Below, one piece after another: positions 9,412 through 22,935 of a stretch of DNA of 64,000 bases. The DNA is from Branchiostoma floridae (Eukaryota; Chordata; Leptocardii; Amphioxiformes; Branchiostomatidae), in NCBI RefSeq assembly GCF_000003815.2, contig NC_049995.1, positions 13,731,551-13,795,550 of the forward strand. The letters run 5' to 3'. The position numbers were made by a program, and so were the translations under genes. The notes below the pieces were generated by a model, which saw only the letters and a program-made list of their open reading frames with translations, had not been told where the DNA came from and did not search any database. Positions within the stretch are counted from its first letter, which is position 1. Every line of letters starts with the position of its first letter.

Positions 9412-12400
9412 CATTCTCATGAAAGTTAGCTCTCATTATCGTTTTGGTGACGATAGCAATCCTCGTCCCTGATCAGGCCAAAAATCAATAACCTAACAAT
9501 CATCTCTATCAATAACTTAAACTACATAGAAATGGACGAAACTAAGACATAGATTGACCTCACGTTAGAGAACGTTGGCAAGGGAACCGCTAACTAAAGG
9601 CCCTAATCATTGAAATTACAGGAAAACGTTGGGAATACTATTGAGGTACTATTCAAAGTGTCAGTGTAATCAGCACATACTGGTCTAATCATAGTGATAT
9701 GATCTTAAATAGATTATGATTGCTTGGATTTCAAACCTTTTCCCGTGTTATGAAAAGGTCATCAGCTTTAATCTAGATATATAAATGGCATCAATATGCA
9801 ACATTACAGGGTAAGGCTGAGGAAACTAGCCCGGCAATAAGAACACGTGGGTAGGCCCGGTCCCTCTACTACCTCATCATATCCATTATCACTGTGATTA
9901 TGTTCCCTTGTGATTAAAAGCCATAACTTGTATCCATCAAATACTGCAATGACCCACTGTAACAGACATATTCACATGTACACTATATACTGTAGGTCAT
10001 CCGTCAGAAACTTTAAACCGGTATTTCTTAAATTATAGGAGAGAAGCACATATATAATCAAACGTGCATTAAATGTGTTAGACGTGTAACTGGGAGAGAA
10101 AATTAAAGTAATGCTCTGTCAATAAAGACTACAAGACGTAAACTCCCTTAAGGTATTGTAACGTAACTGATACCTATCAGATAAGGACACGCTAATGTAG
10201 CAGAAATACTCACAGGTACCACAAACATACAACGCTAGTTCACCTTAATCCGGTGGGTAACCTAGATTCGTTGTTGTAAAAAATGAGTATTTAGAGATTT
10301 CAGGTCAACGACGTGGGTTTCAAATGTCAACATTTTCAATTATTACAATGCGAAACTACCTTCCGTCGACTAAACGATACTCAAATACCCTATTTTTATA
10401 TACAACGGATAGAGGTTACCCTACGGATAAGGGTGAACTAACGTTACGCCATTCATACAGTTGTGATTCATTTGAAATATTTAATCCGGTATAATTCTAT
10501 GAGAAAAGCACATATATAATAAAAGGTGCATAAAGTATGTTAGACGTGTAACTGGGAGATAAAATTAAAGAAATACACTGTCAATAAAAACTACGAGGTG
10601 TAGAACACTCTTAAGGTATTATACACGCGTACCCCTTTTTCGTGTTTCTGTGTGTCAATTATTTGGTCTTCGACATAAAGGTGGTATCTCACTACACTTG
10701 GAACACCGATGCGGCACTGTCGAGTTCGGAGTTTCAGAGATGGAGAAAGAATTTTGTTACGTTTTTTGTATTCGGTTGTCTTCTAAGTCATCCGTTAATG
10801 TATTATGCAATATCTAAATTATAAAGAATCGATGAAAATAACACACCAATGCCGCAGTAAACGGACCCCGCAGTGCCGCACCGGTGTCTCAAGTGCAGTG
10901 AGATACCACCCTAACACACCCACGTCAGAGGCAAATGGTGTTGACCAATTAGTATTACACTGATTGGAATCACCTGTCCCACCTGATCCTCGTGTATCTA
11001 AGGCCACAGCAAGAAAATTTTCTGGATGACATCAGCGCGCGCATTAATTTTCGCCTGATTTCAGACAAAAAGACAATAATTTTTTTCTTCTGTAGGGATG
11101 GTCAACATTACGATAAAGTACCAAAATGAGCAAATATGTTGTGTTGTAGCTTAATAGTTGTACTTGTAGAAGTGACACTTGCAAGGTACCCGAGACTGTA
11201 GTTGTAGAAATGAAACTAATTGGATAGTTGTAAAAGTGACACCAATATAGAAGCTATGAGTGTGGTTACCAGTTTTGTTAGTGATGCCAGTCTACCACAC
11301 TAGTGTCACTTTTACCACACCAGTACATGTCTTAGATATAGGAATGATTGCCTTGTTGGCTCTGATACCATGTTTTGTCCCTTTAATTCTTTTTACAACA
11401 GTCATCACAACTTTATGGTGCCTATTTATGAAAATGTAGCTATCTTGTTTTTTTTCACCCATCTTTTTTTCGCCCTATCGCACTATTTTTGCAATCTGCA
11501 GAGGATGTCATCCATAAAATTTACTTGCTGTGGCCTAATCAAAAGATGTTAGAACCAGTAAATGCTCTACGAGAAAAAAAAGAGTTCCATTTTGTGTAAA
11601 TGCTTTAACAGAGTAAACACGATCACGATATTGACTTTGGCTGGGCATCTTGAAACCTGCGCGATGGAATTGAGACCTTGTTCTCTTTAAAAACGTGAGC
11701 AGTTAGATCTTGCTTGTTTTAAGTTTTCCACCTTATCATATTGTCAAGTATTTCCATGCAAAGGTAAACGCAATTTTAGTTTTGTTTTTACTTGGGCACT
11801 TGGACCTTGATCGCTGGCATTGTAAAAAAAATTCCACGTAATAAATTCGAGGAAGTAGAGGGTCGAGGAAGTCATGGAAGTCCTTACTGTGTTGGTGTCA
11901 AACGTGGCAGCAAAATGGGTTGTACAGCTTTCGTCTTGCCCGGTAAAATCTGCGTGGCCTACTTTCTCTCGGACGTGCCAAAAACTGACGTCACATGACA
12001 TCTTGTTACGTCATGTTCTACAAGAGCTGTGCAAGGGTGACATTTTCTAATCCACTCTGGCAAAAATTCTTGGGGTTGTGAATATGTAAAAACCTGCACG
12101 ATCTAACGCATATCTCTTGTAACCCCTAACACGATCAATATATAGCTAACGCTACGCGCAACAAGCCGGCAGCAACTACCATGGCAGACCCACTCTTATC
12201 TAGGAAAAGGATGCTTGAATCTTTTTTTCCTTCATCTATCAATACTCTATCAGATGGATAAGGAATTTTAGCATTTATCTTAGCAGGCTAAAATATTGAG
12301 AAAAGCAATTCAACATGGACGGAGCCAATCTATAGCTGACGACGTCGACCTCGTCTGATATGCAGTGATTTTTTTACTTACTGGTCAACACATAACATGA

Positions 12401-12985
12401 CCCGAAGGCCCCCTGACGGTGTGATCCGAAGGCCGTTCCAGGGTTACGGTTTACATTTTGTGGATGTAACAGCATCTTTTTTCCCACGAAGTCGGAAACA
12501 TGATGACTGAGACCAGCTCAATAGTTCACTAAGAATGAGAACATGCTTACCTTAAACGATAAGCATCTCATTGATGTCCGTATCTGAAAGAATAGGGTAA
12601 TTAGAAAGTCCGTGAACTTGTTTTTAAATACATGTTGACATTTGTTTCCAATTTTGAAATAGTAGCATGACTTTGCGGTATCTGTGTCAGTATCATAAAG
12701 GCCGAACCTACTTGCAGAATCGCTTACAAAAGTTAACACTATGACTTTCTGTAACTGTATCTTAACTGGGGCAAAATTCTTTTCCCGCTTCGTTATATAT
12801 AGAAAGTAAACTCTTCATAATCTACATTCACGACGACAAGAAAACTGCTGTCACTTTGAAAGAGCTTCCGCACTCCTCGGTTCTTAAGAGAAGGGAAGTA
12901 CCTTTCTCTAATGGTCTCCAGAAAAGTGTCCGCCTCTCGCACTGTGGGGGTGATAATAGCATCACCGTCACCTGTCATTCTGAAG
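9412..12985. other. Intergenic stretch with a duplicated block and a hairpin element
   Basis: No gene is recognised. A block of about 130 bp at 10017-10160 (with GCACATATATAAT and GTTAGACGTGTAACTGGGAG) is repeated at 10486-10622. The open frames at 11370 and 11744-12001 show no domain or codon signal. Confidence 0.5.
10679..10911. mobile_element. Hairpin element of about 230 bp
   Basis: AGGTGGTATCTCACTACACT at the left faces AGTGCAGTGAGATACCACC at the right. The arms continue through CACCGATGCGGCACTG and CAGTGCCGCACCGGTG. No open frame is present. It is a MITE by structure. Confidence 0.8.
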
Positions 12986-12989
12986 GGAA

Positions 12990-13060
12990 ACACGTCATGA
13001 CCTGATTAACAGAACTTCTGACCGACATGCAAATAAAGCGGAAAAGAAACGTATAAAAGG
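12990..13060 (+). promoter_or_regulatory. Candidate core promoter of CRH-like gene A
   Basis: TATAAAAGG at 13052-13060 is a strong TATA box. Just upstream are an octamer ATGCAAAT (13027-13034) and CACGTCATGA (12991-13000), which holds a CRE/AP-1-like CGTCA half site. Vertebrate CRH promoters are TATA-driven and cAMP-responsive, so the layout fits, but function is inferred. Confidence 0.55.
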
Positions 13061-13081
13061 CGAGAAGGACGATGAGGAAGT

Positions 13082-13167
13082 GCAGTAGGAGACCAGGTGG
13101 ACACGGCAATCCCCGGTGAGGCTTCAAAGACTTTGAAGAAGCGGATCTTCTAGCAGTTAGACAAACC
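13082..13167 (+). other. Candidate 5' UTR exon of CRH-like gene A
   Basis: A start about 30 bp after the TATA box would give an exon ending at 13167 before a consensus GTGAGT donor. No ATG-led coding is needed here; the coding exon has its own acceptor at 15491-15498. An alternative donor (GTGAGG) lies at 13116. Vertebrate CRH genes likewise have an intron in the 5' UTR. Confidence 0.5.
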
Positions 13168-13790
13168 GTGAGTATTCACTGCGTTCATTTCATTGCAGGC
13201 GTTTTTTGCTAACAATTCTGTATCTTCGTTGGCGAAGAAAGCCAAGACGTTAATTTCAACAATTTCGTTTTAGTAGGGCTTATGATCATACGCAGCATGG
13301 TGATGTGCTGCAATGCAAAAGTAGAGGTAGAAGCTGTTGACCAAAGCGTATTAAGTATTCACTACGTTTATTCCATTGCAGGCGCCTTTTTTTGCTGAAA
13401 ATTTTCGTATCTTCTTTGCGAAAACAAGCCAAGATGGTGTTCATTTTAGTAGGGCTAAGCCACAGCCAGGTGATCCACAAAGTGATACAATGCAAAACAA
13501 ACTATAGGTATATCCAATGTCTTGACTTTTCTCTCGCTTTTCAAAGTATTTGTCAGAGTCTAAACGACTCATCAAATCTTCCCATTACCTACACATACAT
13601 GACATTGTACTTAACATTTTGTTTTGTCATCTGCTATGTGTAGTGATTTATGTGGCCGTAGAAGAGTACCTAGATTGATTATTTCTTTGATTGTGTCATC
13701 AATTCGTTGGCAAAGAATAGGCAAACGGCATAGAACATTGAAGATTGTTTAGCTTAGTAGAGTATGTGACTGTTCATGCGCTGCTCTGTG
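13168..13790 (+). repeat. Degenerate tandem repeat covering the 5' UTR donor of gene A
   Basis: A unit of about 200 bp beginning GTGAGTATTCACT, then CATTGCAGGCG and TTTTTTGCT, recurs at about 13168, 13350 and, more diverged, 13675. Each unit carries a donor-like start and an acceptor-like CATTGCAG. The rest of the intron to 15490 shows no further recognised feature. Confidence 0.65.
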
Positions 13791-15519
13791 TTCCACAGTC
13801 TACTGTGATTGAAATATGGTCACACTTACAATAGGTAGATCCAATGTCACTACTAATGTCTTCCGTTAACGCGTATTTTTGTCTGAGTCTAAACCACTCG
13901 ACAAATCCGTTTTCCATGACTTACATAAAGCTCCTTTAGCTTTTAGAGATGGCTATGTTTACCGAAATGTGATTAGCTCTTGCCACAGACGTAATATAAC
14001 TTCCTTGCACTTTCCATGATGATATTTCCGAATGGTGATATTTCATATCTTACAGTAGCGTTTGCCATTTCATGAAATGCTATTTATCGTAATTCGAAAA
14101 TACATTCGTGTAACATTGGATGCTAAACTAATCTGCCATTAGTAAAAGTATCTATGTTTGAGTTGCACGTCGTAGCCATTAATAGATTAATAGATCTTTC
14201 GTCTGAAACGTTTGCGTCTTAGTGAAATCCATCCAGTAGCTTGATACTTTCTTTATTAAACACCTTCTAACCTAGACGTCTAAGCTGTGTTCAAGTATCT
14301 TTCTAGGTTTGTTCAACAACGAAAAAAACAAACATATACAACCCATTCGTTGGCACCCTGTTTGAAATTTATAGCACTTTTATAGGCATTTGTTACGATA
14401 TCGATTTCTTAACATTTATAATGAATAGTTGGTGCATTTTCATTCGATTTCTTGATTCATAAATGAATAAAGCCAGCTGTATTGTGCTGAAGAATTGTGG
14501 CATTTGCATTGGCTAAAATACGTTTATCTTGGCGTTCTGTGGTTAACCGAAGATACGGCTGAGAAAATCTTGTAAGAAAATATATTAATTAAGCTACTTT
14601 TCGTGTTTCATTCAAAACAAAAAATGCTTATACATGTGTTTTTTGCACATTTTTTTCTTCCTGCTATCAACATCGATTGCACACCTAAAAGTCTACTACT
14701 GCTGTTTTTTTCTTCTTTATAATTTCCTTGCTAGGGCAATGCCACCTTATACGCATGCTTTCCCGAAACTCTACCAAAGTGAGTGATCTAATTACGCAGT
14801 TTAAGTGACAGGGCGTGAACACCCTTTTACGTCGGTGTAAAACAGCCAAGCCGTCATTAGCGTGACGAGTCGTTGACACCTCCGTAACGTCGACGTCATG
14901 GCAACTACACCTACTCTGTTACCATGGCAACTGTAGGTGTTAGAGGGCGACTTTATAAATGGATTATTGCTGATTCCCTAAAATCAGGTAGGATTAGAAA
15001 AGTATGATTGCAGTTCAGTCTATTTTCTTTTCAATTTTGTGACCCAACCTCGGAATTAACTGAACTATGTAGATTAGTTTCATATTCCGTATGCTCAATG
15101 TACTTTTAGTAAGATTCCCCGCTAAGTTAGGATTGGAGTAGATGCATAATTAATAACCAAGACTACGACCGGAGTCTCAGCCCCGAGCCAAGTCAGATGC
15201 TCATTAATGTCAAGTTGCAAAGACGGCATTTTGTAAGGAAAAATATCATGTTTGGTATGCCTCTAAAACGTACAGGCGAGACTTTTTTCATTATTCAATT
15301 AATGGTCACCATATACCACGGGGCCACATAAGGCCAACAACAAGACCTGAAGGCCACTCCAAGGTTATGGGTTACATTGTAACTGTAACTGTAACAGCAT
15401 CTCTTCTCACTAGGTCAGAAATATCATGATTGAGACCAGACCACTTAGACTAACTGACCCAATATGTGATTTTCATGAGTTAATCGTCATTTTTGCAGGT
15501 CTACAAAACAGAGTACGGA

Positions 15520-16395
15520 ATGGCTCACTCGTTGCTACTCGTTCTCTTCATCGCTGTCGGCTGTTCGGTCTGCCTGGTCCATTGTGTTCCCGCGCCCGCC
15601 TCAAGGTCTCGCGAGAACTTGCGTATGGCGAAGCTGCTGATGCGAGACTTGGAGAACATGGGGCACGACGACAGGCACAAATTGTTTGAGGACATCCGAA
15701 CGCAGAGTCTACATGAGACGTCACCGTATCTCATCACAAGAGGTAAATCCAAACGTATTTTCTTTTAAATTCTAGGGGAAAACATAAGGCCTTGTCCTGA
15801 TACAGCTTGACGTAGGAGGGAGGGTACAAAAAATACTGTAAGTACTTCCCGTGTTACCATAAGAAGGAACAGTCTGTTTTATCTTTGAAAACAATAGAAA
15901 ACTGTACTGTGAAAGCTTTTCAAGAGTATGGGAAATCATCAAACCATTACTATCATATAAGATTTACTTCAGGGCGTTTTGAGTTACATCAATCACTCTT
16001 CTTCATTCTAGTGACGCTGAAGAAGAGTGATGAATGTCATTCAAAAGGTCCGGAAGTATTTCTCCGTTTTTATACAGCTATAGGGATTGAATTGTATCAA
16101 TTTTTTACCTGCAGATGTTACCTTCCTTTAAATAAAATATCCGTTTTATTGTTCAGTCCCGCTGCAGATGAAACGCCAGGCAGAGTCTCCGGAGTTGTCT
16201 ATCGGGGTGTCTGTGGCGCTGCTGCGGGACTTGGTTAGACTGCGCGAGGAGAGTCAGGTCAGGGAGGCCGCCATAGAGGCGAACGAGGATGACTTGGAGG
16301 AAATAGGAAAAAGAAGGTATAATTGTATTCACTTTAGTAGTAGTAGTAGTGATGGTGATGGTAGTGGTAGTAGTACGAGTAGTAGTAGTGGCAGC

Positions 16396-16429
<34 letters not shown>

Positions 16430-16914
16430 ATAGAAGTAGTAGATGTTGTCACTTTACATCTTTTCAACAACATAGTACAGGAAGCAGAGGTGATGCACTA
16501 TAGCAGCCAGCGAATTGCGACATCGCCTCTCAAGAAAAAGAATATTACAACTGACAGAGATAAATACCAACGCGTATCTTCTTATTCCCTACATTCGCAG
16601 ACATGTACAGATCCAGCCTAATTCCATTCTGTCATATAGCTTACGGCTGGTTGGCAACATATACATACGCAGTAAAACAACAAAAATTAAAATCAATGGC
16701 TAGGTTATAGAAGATGGGAGGAAAAATGTAGTTATCGATACATTGAAGAAACAGTGTCTACTATAGGACACTGATAGCGGATGTCCGGATAATGGTTACT
16801 GACCCTTATAAAAGAAACTCTCTAGACATTCGCAGCTGTTGTGTCTATCTGCCGGACAACACGGCTATATTCAACTCTGACATCACCTCTATTCTCCTCT
16901 ACAGATTCGACTGA
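15520..16914 (+). CDS. CRH/urocortin/DH44-family neuropeptide precursor A
   Basis: A secreted prohormone of 130 residues from coding exons 15520-15742, 16157-16316 and 16905-16914 (TGA at 16912); phases 1 and 2 match. A signal peptide (MAHSLLLVLFIAVGCSVC) is followed by a pro-region with RENLRMAKLLMRDLENMG. After the dibasic KR of QMKR comes the hormone: it starts QAESPELSIGVSVALLRDLV, continues RLREESQVREAAIEANEDD, and ends LEEI before GKRR. The predicted peptide is 43 residues, possibly with N-terminal pyroglutamate, and amidated on Ile. The SxxxVxxLLRxLVRL helix and the amidated final Ile are CRH-family hallmarks (vertebrate CRH is 41 residues, ends EII-amide, and acts on class B GPCRs). 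The acceptor at 16156, not the AG before ATG at 16168, gives the right phase. The last coding exon adds only the end of an Arg codon, Phe and Asp. Confidence 0.87.
15992..16031. repeat. Perfect 14-bp stem in the intron of gene A
   Basis: ATCACTCTTCTTCA at 15992-16005 faces TGAAGAAGAGTGAT at 16018-16031 with a 12-base loop. The stem is too short for a miRNA precursor and there is no other sign of a function. Confidence 0.6.
16335..16443 (+). repeat. (AGT)n trinucleotide repeat right after the hormone exon
   Basis: AGT/GGT triplets fill about 110 bp starting some 18 bp past the donor at 16317. In the hormone's reading frame they would read as Ser and Gly, so an unspliced transcript stays open until 16501. 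A length-variable locus is expected. Confidence 0.85.
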
Positions 16915-17354
16915 CCAACAGCTGCCCGGACGTTTCCATGACAACGACTTTTATCGTTTCCTCTCACACAAAGAGGATTTTTTTTGCCGATGACATCAAC
17001 GCTCATCAATGCACGGTTCCGTATCTTATCAATGAATAGCGAGTCTATATGAGTAAAAAGGCGAAGCCAGCTGCAACCGAATTCAAATCGGTCTGGTAGA
17101 AAGCTATGTTGGAACTGATAGGAACAGCAAACCCATACAAACAAAAACAGAAATGTTACATAAAGTACTAGGATGTACAGGGAAAAAAGTAGCTGGCAAG
17201 CCATGTTCTGTATAGGGTTGAGGATGTGTTAGAACAAGTAGACAACACGCAGTGTATGTAGACCGGATTGTTCTATAGCATTCTGTGAAAGCCTTTACAG
17301 AACAGGATTGCTTGGCTATCGAAAAAAAAAAATAACCCTTTAAGAAAGATGTAC

Positions 17355-17430
17355 AATAAAGGGTATAGGAATAAAATATCAGTGAAGAATTGAAATCCGT
17401 TCTCTGTGTGTATTTGATGCTGGAAATAAA
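17355..17430 (+). terminator. Polyadenylation signals of CRH-like gene A
   Basis: AATAAA occurs at 17355-17360, 17370-17375 and 17425-17430. The last is followed by a GT-rich tract (GTTGTTTGGTT, GTGTTTTGGTG). This gives a 3' UTR of 0.45-0.55 kb. Confidence 0.6.
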
Positions 17431-20400
17431 GTTTACAAAGTTGTTTGGTTAATCTCAGTGTTTTGGTGTATATTTCAGGGTAATATATGGCAGAACATGC
17501 TTTTAGAGGAGTACCTTTCCTTACCTCACTTAAGCCTAAAGTGCAACTGACAATTTCTCTAGAAGACGATGCAGAACATTCTATAGATTATACATTTTAC
17601 CGTCTTCTCATTGCATCGTTGAAAATATAGGATAAACATATTCTTAAGTTAAACACAAATACACAATATTCTTTTTCAAGTAATGGTCAGATATTCAAAG
17701 TTTTCAGATGCGATTCATAATAATATCTTATCACTAATTTATGTGCAACTACGATCTGCAATAAAATGTACTTTGCCCTCAACAATATCAAATCAACGAA
17801 AACAGTTATAAATGATAAGAATAAATTTTCATTAAGAGGACTTGGTGGAATAATAACTAGTGCGATGAAACAAAATAACCTAAATGTAACCTATTTACAT
17901 AATATACATCATCTATATATATGAGAAGATGCTACCTGCTCGGCTGAAGATCTGCCCAAGGCTACCATGCAAGGATAGGGAAGGATGGAGGGATGTCCGT
18001 GAAACCAGCATGACCGGATGATGATGATTTACTTGAAACCATAAATTCCATAGTACCCATCACAGGATTACCTCTTGCGGTGTCATTTATTCACGGACCT
18101 AATTATGTTTACATAATTCCTGCGAAGAGTTCTCAAGGTGTGACATAACAGTCTTACATTAAATATCAACCATCCATTAATACCGGCACTTATCAAATTC
18201 CTTTAAATACGTCGATCAATGTTTAGCATGAATGTAGATCATTGTGTTATACAAGTAGTCATTAGGTATCATTTCTAGTGTGAATCACTGAATGCATCCG
18301 GATTGACATTTTAAGAAAGGTGATAGTCACCTGTTAGGTCAATTCTTCCACAAACGTGGTAAAACGAAATAAACAAAGTATGGTGAATATGACTGTGTCT
18401 CAAGGGAATAGATTCTGACACCTAGTCTTCGGTTTGATATCGCCACGGCTGATCAAAACATTATAATAATTTATGGAGCTAGAGAATGCGTGGGAAGCCA
18501 GGATGCGTCATTCCGCCTTTTTCACCTCCATCACCATCGATATTAACATACAGATGATTCATCTCGACAAGAATCTGTGCGGGTATCTTAAAGCTTAGAT
18601 TATATTACTGCCTCGCCGGAGGGAAGATATAATTTTGCTGTAACATAAAATTAATCCATATTATTACGATTGTATATCATAAGACATTTCTACAGCACAA
18701 TGTAATAAAATTTGTTTACATATATTAATTTTTTTATTAGCTTAGGGCATTTTGTTTACCACCTTACTGTCCTTAAGGAAAAACATATTGGAATTACAAC
18801 CGAGATTAATTTCGCAATATCAAAAAAGTATGCTAACCAATTAGCAAACAGTAATAAAAATGCAGTACCCTTGCCGAACGTGATATTTCATGTTTGGACA
18901 GCGGGAGTTGGTATTCAATATGATACCTCGCTGTCGGACCCTATCACAGTTGTGCCCTCTGGCGATTTTCCTGCGTATTTCCGTCTATCATCGGCCAGTA
19001 ATATTACGAAATAACTGCTGTTTATTCGGTAATATAACCGCATGTGCTCTGCATTATTTACCAATAAGTCATTGTGAAATATATTGAAAAAATTGCTATG
19101 TTTTTTTTTTTAAAACAGTTGACGTGGATATAAAAATGTACATGCAGACAGCATATTTGTAGCGTTGGCAGTTTTGCAGTTCATGGCTTGAAACCTAACA
19201 CAGACCAACTCCCCCATACACAAAGTAAACAGTTCAGAGTCCGCATTCTGTATTATCCTTGTCAGCAGGGCTAGCCTTTTGACATAACCAACCGCATGTC
19301 CTTTACAGCCAAACACATAAACACAGAAGGGAAAGACTCGAGCAGTTCAATGTGCAGAGGTTGCCAGTCTTCTGTACAGTGTTATTTTTCCACCAGCCCG
19401 AAACCTACCATAGACGACCCCCCCCCCCCCCCCATGTAAAAAGCAAAGAGTTCCGGGTCCACGTTCCTGTATTGTCTTTTTCCTTGTCAGTAGGGTTAAC
19501 CAACCCTTTCTGCAAGTCTTTCAGAGCAAAACAGATAAACAGAAGGGATAAAGACACGAACGGTTCAAAGTCCGTAAGCTACCAGTCTTCTGTGTAGTGT
19601 TGTTTTTTCAGCAGCCTAAACTGACGTCCTTATCTGCTTGACTTGAAGTAATTGGTACTTAAAAAGCAATAGGCGTCAGTAGAAGTGCAGTGTAGACATT
19701 AGTAGTACATTAAAGGATTTGAAGAGCGCTCTTTGATTCTACACGACTTAAGTCGATATGTTTGTGACTATAGAACAAGAAAGTTTCCGAAGCTAGAAGA
19801 TTAACAACATCAAGCAAGTCCACCATTTCTTCACTGTAGTCTAGATTTGAATGTGTAAAAAGACGAAATAACATGAGACCACAACAAGGTTAAAGGCACC
19901 ATTGCCTAATGATCGTCTCTACATCACTGTCACAAACATTAGAGATTTTATAGAACAAGGAAGTTTTAGAAGATAGAAGATGGACATCACGTCAAGCGAA
20001 TACACCATTTCTTTACTGTAGCCTAGAATTGAATCTGTATAGATATAAGTATTAAACACTGAGCCGGATGACTTCTTGAGGGGGTAAAGAAGGCCATCTA
20101 CATAATCAGCCGACACTCAACGAAGACGGGGGCTGATACAGCTTGCCAGCCAACTACGATTCATTACTCGAGTCACATGCCCCTAGGTCAAGTGCTCATA
20201 GTAATCAAATCACCACTCCTGGCGAAGGTCGACAGATCTGTGACCGAAAATTCGAGGCAAGCAATTTGTTGTATTGACTGACAGTAACAAACTTCAATAT
20301 GAATTATACCAACACAGATGAGCTATCATGTTAGTGTATAAATCTAATATGAACTGATATCACTACAATGTTGCAGGCGCCAGTTGCCTAATAATAACTC

Positions 20401-21309
20401 CTAACACCATCGATCGTAATTATAGAGCAGGCAGTGGTTACAAGAGTTATCTGCTTGTTACTTAATAACTATACTGTCACTAACACTATAAACCAAGAAA
20501 GTTTGAGAGGCTTGAAGGTTTATATATATCAAAATTGCAGACAATGCAGTACATGGCAAACCCAGTCAGCTCAGCTGATTTTGGTTACCAAACATACATT
20601 TGAATGTGTACAAATATGTAGTCTAATGATGTGTGTAAATATAATATGGAATGATATCACAACAATATTTCAGGCGCCGGTTGCCTAATAATCTCCCCTA
20701 ACGCCATCGATCCCGTCGCACCTCCGACCTGCCGCCGACCCAGTGGCGAGGCTGCTGACGTGTTTATAGCGGCACCGATAAAACTCGACCCCAGGTCACC
20801 GCTAATCAAACTAACAAGATTAAGTCTTCAAACATGAGGACATGGGAGAGGAATGTGCCTGTTTGGACTAGCCTCCGTGGTAGTCTCCGAATGGGACTGT
20901 TTTTACTACCCCTGTCACATTATCCACGATCTTCGGAGGTATCGATGGCAAATCGGCCATAATTCGTGAGGCAGTGGTAGTCTCCGAATGTTTTTAAGGG
21001 GGGAAGGGCTAGTTCGCTTGGCTGTTTTTAGGGGGGGGTGTCATTGGTTTACAATTTTCAACGTTAGCTTGGTTAGCTTATGCCGGGGGCTTCCTTCCAA
21101 GGCAGACTCCTAGGAGAACCTAGCCAACGTTGACAATCGAGAACTAGACCCCCACCCACACACACTAAAAAAGAGAAAAAAAGAGCGCCCAGAACCAGCG
21201 CCCCCTCCCCGCTCCAAAAGGCCCATTACACGACTGCCAAGGAGGCCGTATGTGTACACTGTTACCTGCCTCGTCAGCGTAGCAACAGTGGCAGACGGGG
21301 ACAGGTACA

Positions 21310-21910
21310 TTTATTTGTGGAAGTTACGTGGCCACTTTGGTATGCCGAAAGGCATCACCTTTTTCTGATAGGTGACATAGGTTGACTCAACTATCGAATG
21401 GTTGTCGAACAGATGCTACTGGGAAGAGAAGTGGATGTTATTTGGTAAGATAAAAATATCCAACTTAAACCTAAGTATGGTCCATTTGAACAGGTATGTG
21501 GGTGTATTTGCAGAACATTACGTTGACTTTGTGGTATGACGAAACGCATAACCTTATCAACAATAGTTGACCTTTGTTTCAGTAATTGTGGAATTATTGT
21601 TCAACAGGTTCTGTTGGACATAGAAATTGATGTCAGTGATATATGTAGATTTAACTTTATCAGTCTTTGTACAGGTGTACATGTGTTTGTGGAACATTAT
21701 GTCTTCACTTTGGTATGCTAAGAGGCATCGCCAACTTGCTGACTATTGACTTAGGTTGCTGTAATCATGGAACTGTTCAACAACAAGTTTTAATGTACAG
21801 GGTTGTATGGCATATCGTACAATAAATGTTTACATTTGAATGTGACAAATTGTCTCTTTGAGTTTACAGAGCCTTACGTCGACTTCTTGGTATGCTGACA
21901 GACGCTTAAC
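21310..21910 (+). repeat. Degenerate tandem repeat of about 190 bp
   Basis: Three to four copies share TTTGGTATGC...AAGGCATC, an ACAGGT-TG-GGAACATTA block, and ATTGTGGAA-TATTGTTCAACA. The divergence indicates an old expansion. It is not coding. Confidence 0.65.
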
Positions 21911-22469
21911 CAACATTATGGTGCAATAGAGTATATGGTAGAGTTGGAGTTGAATGCCTTATCTGAAAATAAAGATTACAATTTTCAAAATCGATCACCG
22001 TTCCTTTGTGTAAGAAATAAACTGTAGTTCCTTTGTAAAGACTATCAAATAGGTATTGAGTGATCACCCTTTGCCGAGTCACTGGCACCCTCAGGAGTTG
22101 GAAAGTTTACAGAATAGTTTTGCAGCAGCTTCTATTACGGAAAGGAAAGGGCATATCAGACAATGACCATTTTGAACTTAACCACTGACTCCTTTATCAT
22201 GTTGACTTCATACTTAAAGGTAAGCTTACTTTGTATTTACAAAGCTAATACCAAATCGCTGACATTTGACATGAATTGTTCTCATTATTGATCGACGATG
22301 CAAAATTCTTTGATGTGTGAAGGGTCAACGACACATCGGTCGATTAAAATCAATCGCTTGAACTTGGACTTCGTGTACCATCCGATGTATTCCCACTGTC
22401 TTGCTTTCCTGAAAGCTAGGTAAAGTTGGCACAATCAAACATTGCGATTTTTTACCGCAACATCTGTGG

Positions 22470-22935
22470 AGTCGTGTGGCGTCACTGCATGGTATTTGGC
22501 CCTGAAGCATGAGGCCCAGGGTACAAATCCTATCATGCTACTGATCTCTGCTTTTGGGAAAAGGCACTTAACATGAATTTCCTCGCTTCAACCAGGTGTG
22601 AAAACGGGTACCTGACTTTGTCTTGGGAGATAAAGGCAGTGGAAGGAGAGGGATGGACTCCCCCTTCCAACACTATATACACGAGACACAGGGAATAAAA
22701 AACCACAGACCTAACGACACCAAAAAGACCTTAACATTCTGTCAGTAATGTGTATGTAGCAATGAAGGATAAGTCACAAACTTGGGTGCAGTGCAATGTT
22801 GTCCGTGTCTGTCTTAAAGGAAGTATGAAAACATTTGCTAGGAGATTAGAGAATCACAATGACTTTGCACAAACATGCAAAGGATAAGTCACTTACTTGG
22901 GTGCAGTGTAACGTTGTCCTTTTATGTCTTAAAGC
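22470..22935 (+). mobile_element. tRNA-derived SINE copy, diverged, with duplicated tail
   Basis: The body shares AAAGGCACTT, ACCAGGTGTGAAAACGGGTA and CCTGACTT with the element at 26022. The 3' part (AAGGATAAGTCAC-ACTTGGGTGCAGTG...AACATTTGCTAGGAGATTA) is tandemly doubled at 22763-22850 and 22875-22965. The tRNA-like head is badly decayed. Confidence 0.7.

Noticed and set aside
16168..16503. A single-exon reading of CRH-like A starting at ATG 16168
   Set aside because: That reading lacks a signal peptide. The upstream exon with one joins in phase through the acceptor at 16156.
17930..18025. A LINE C-terminal fragment
   Set aside because: GGAGGGATGTCCGTGAAACC and the GATGATGATG tail are suggestive, but the match is too short to call firmly.
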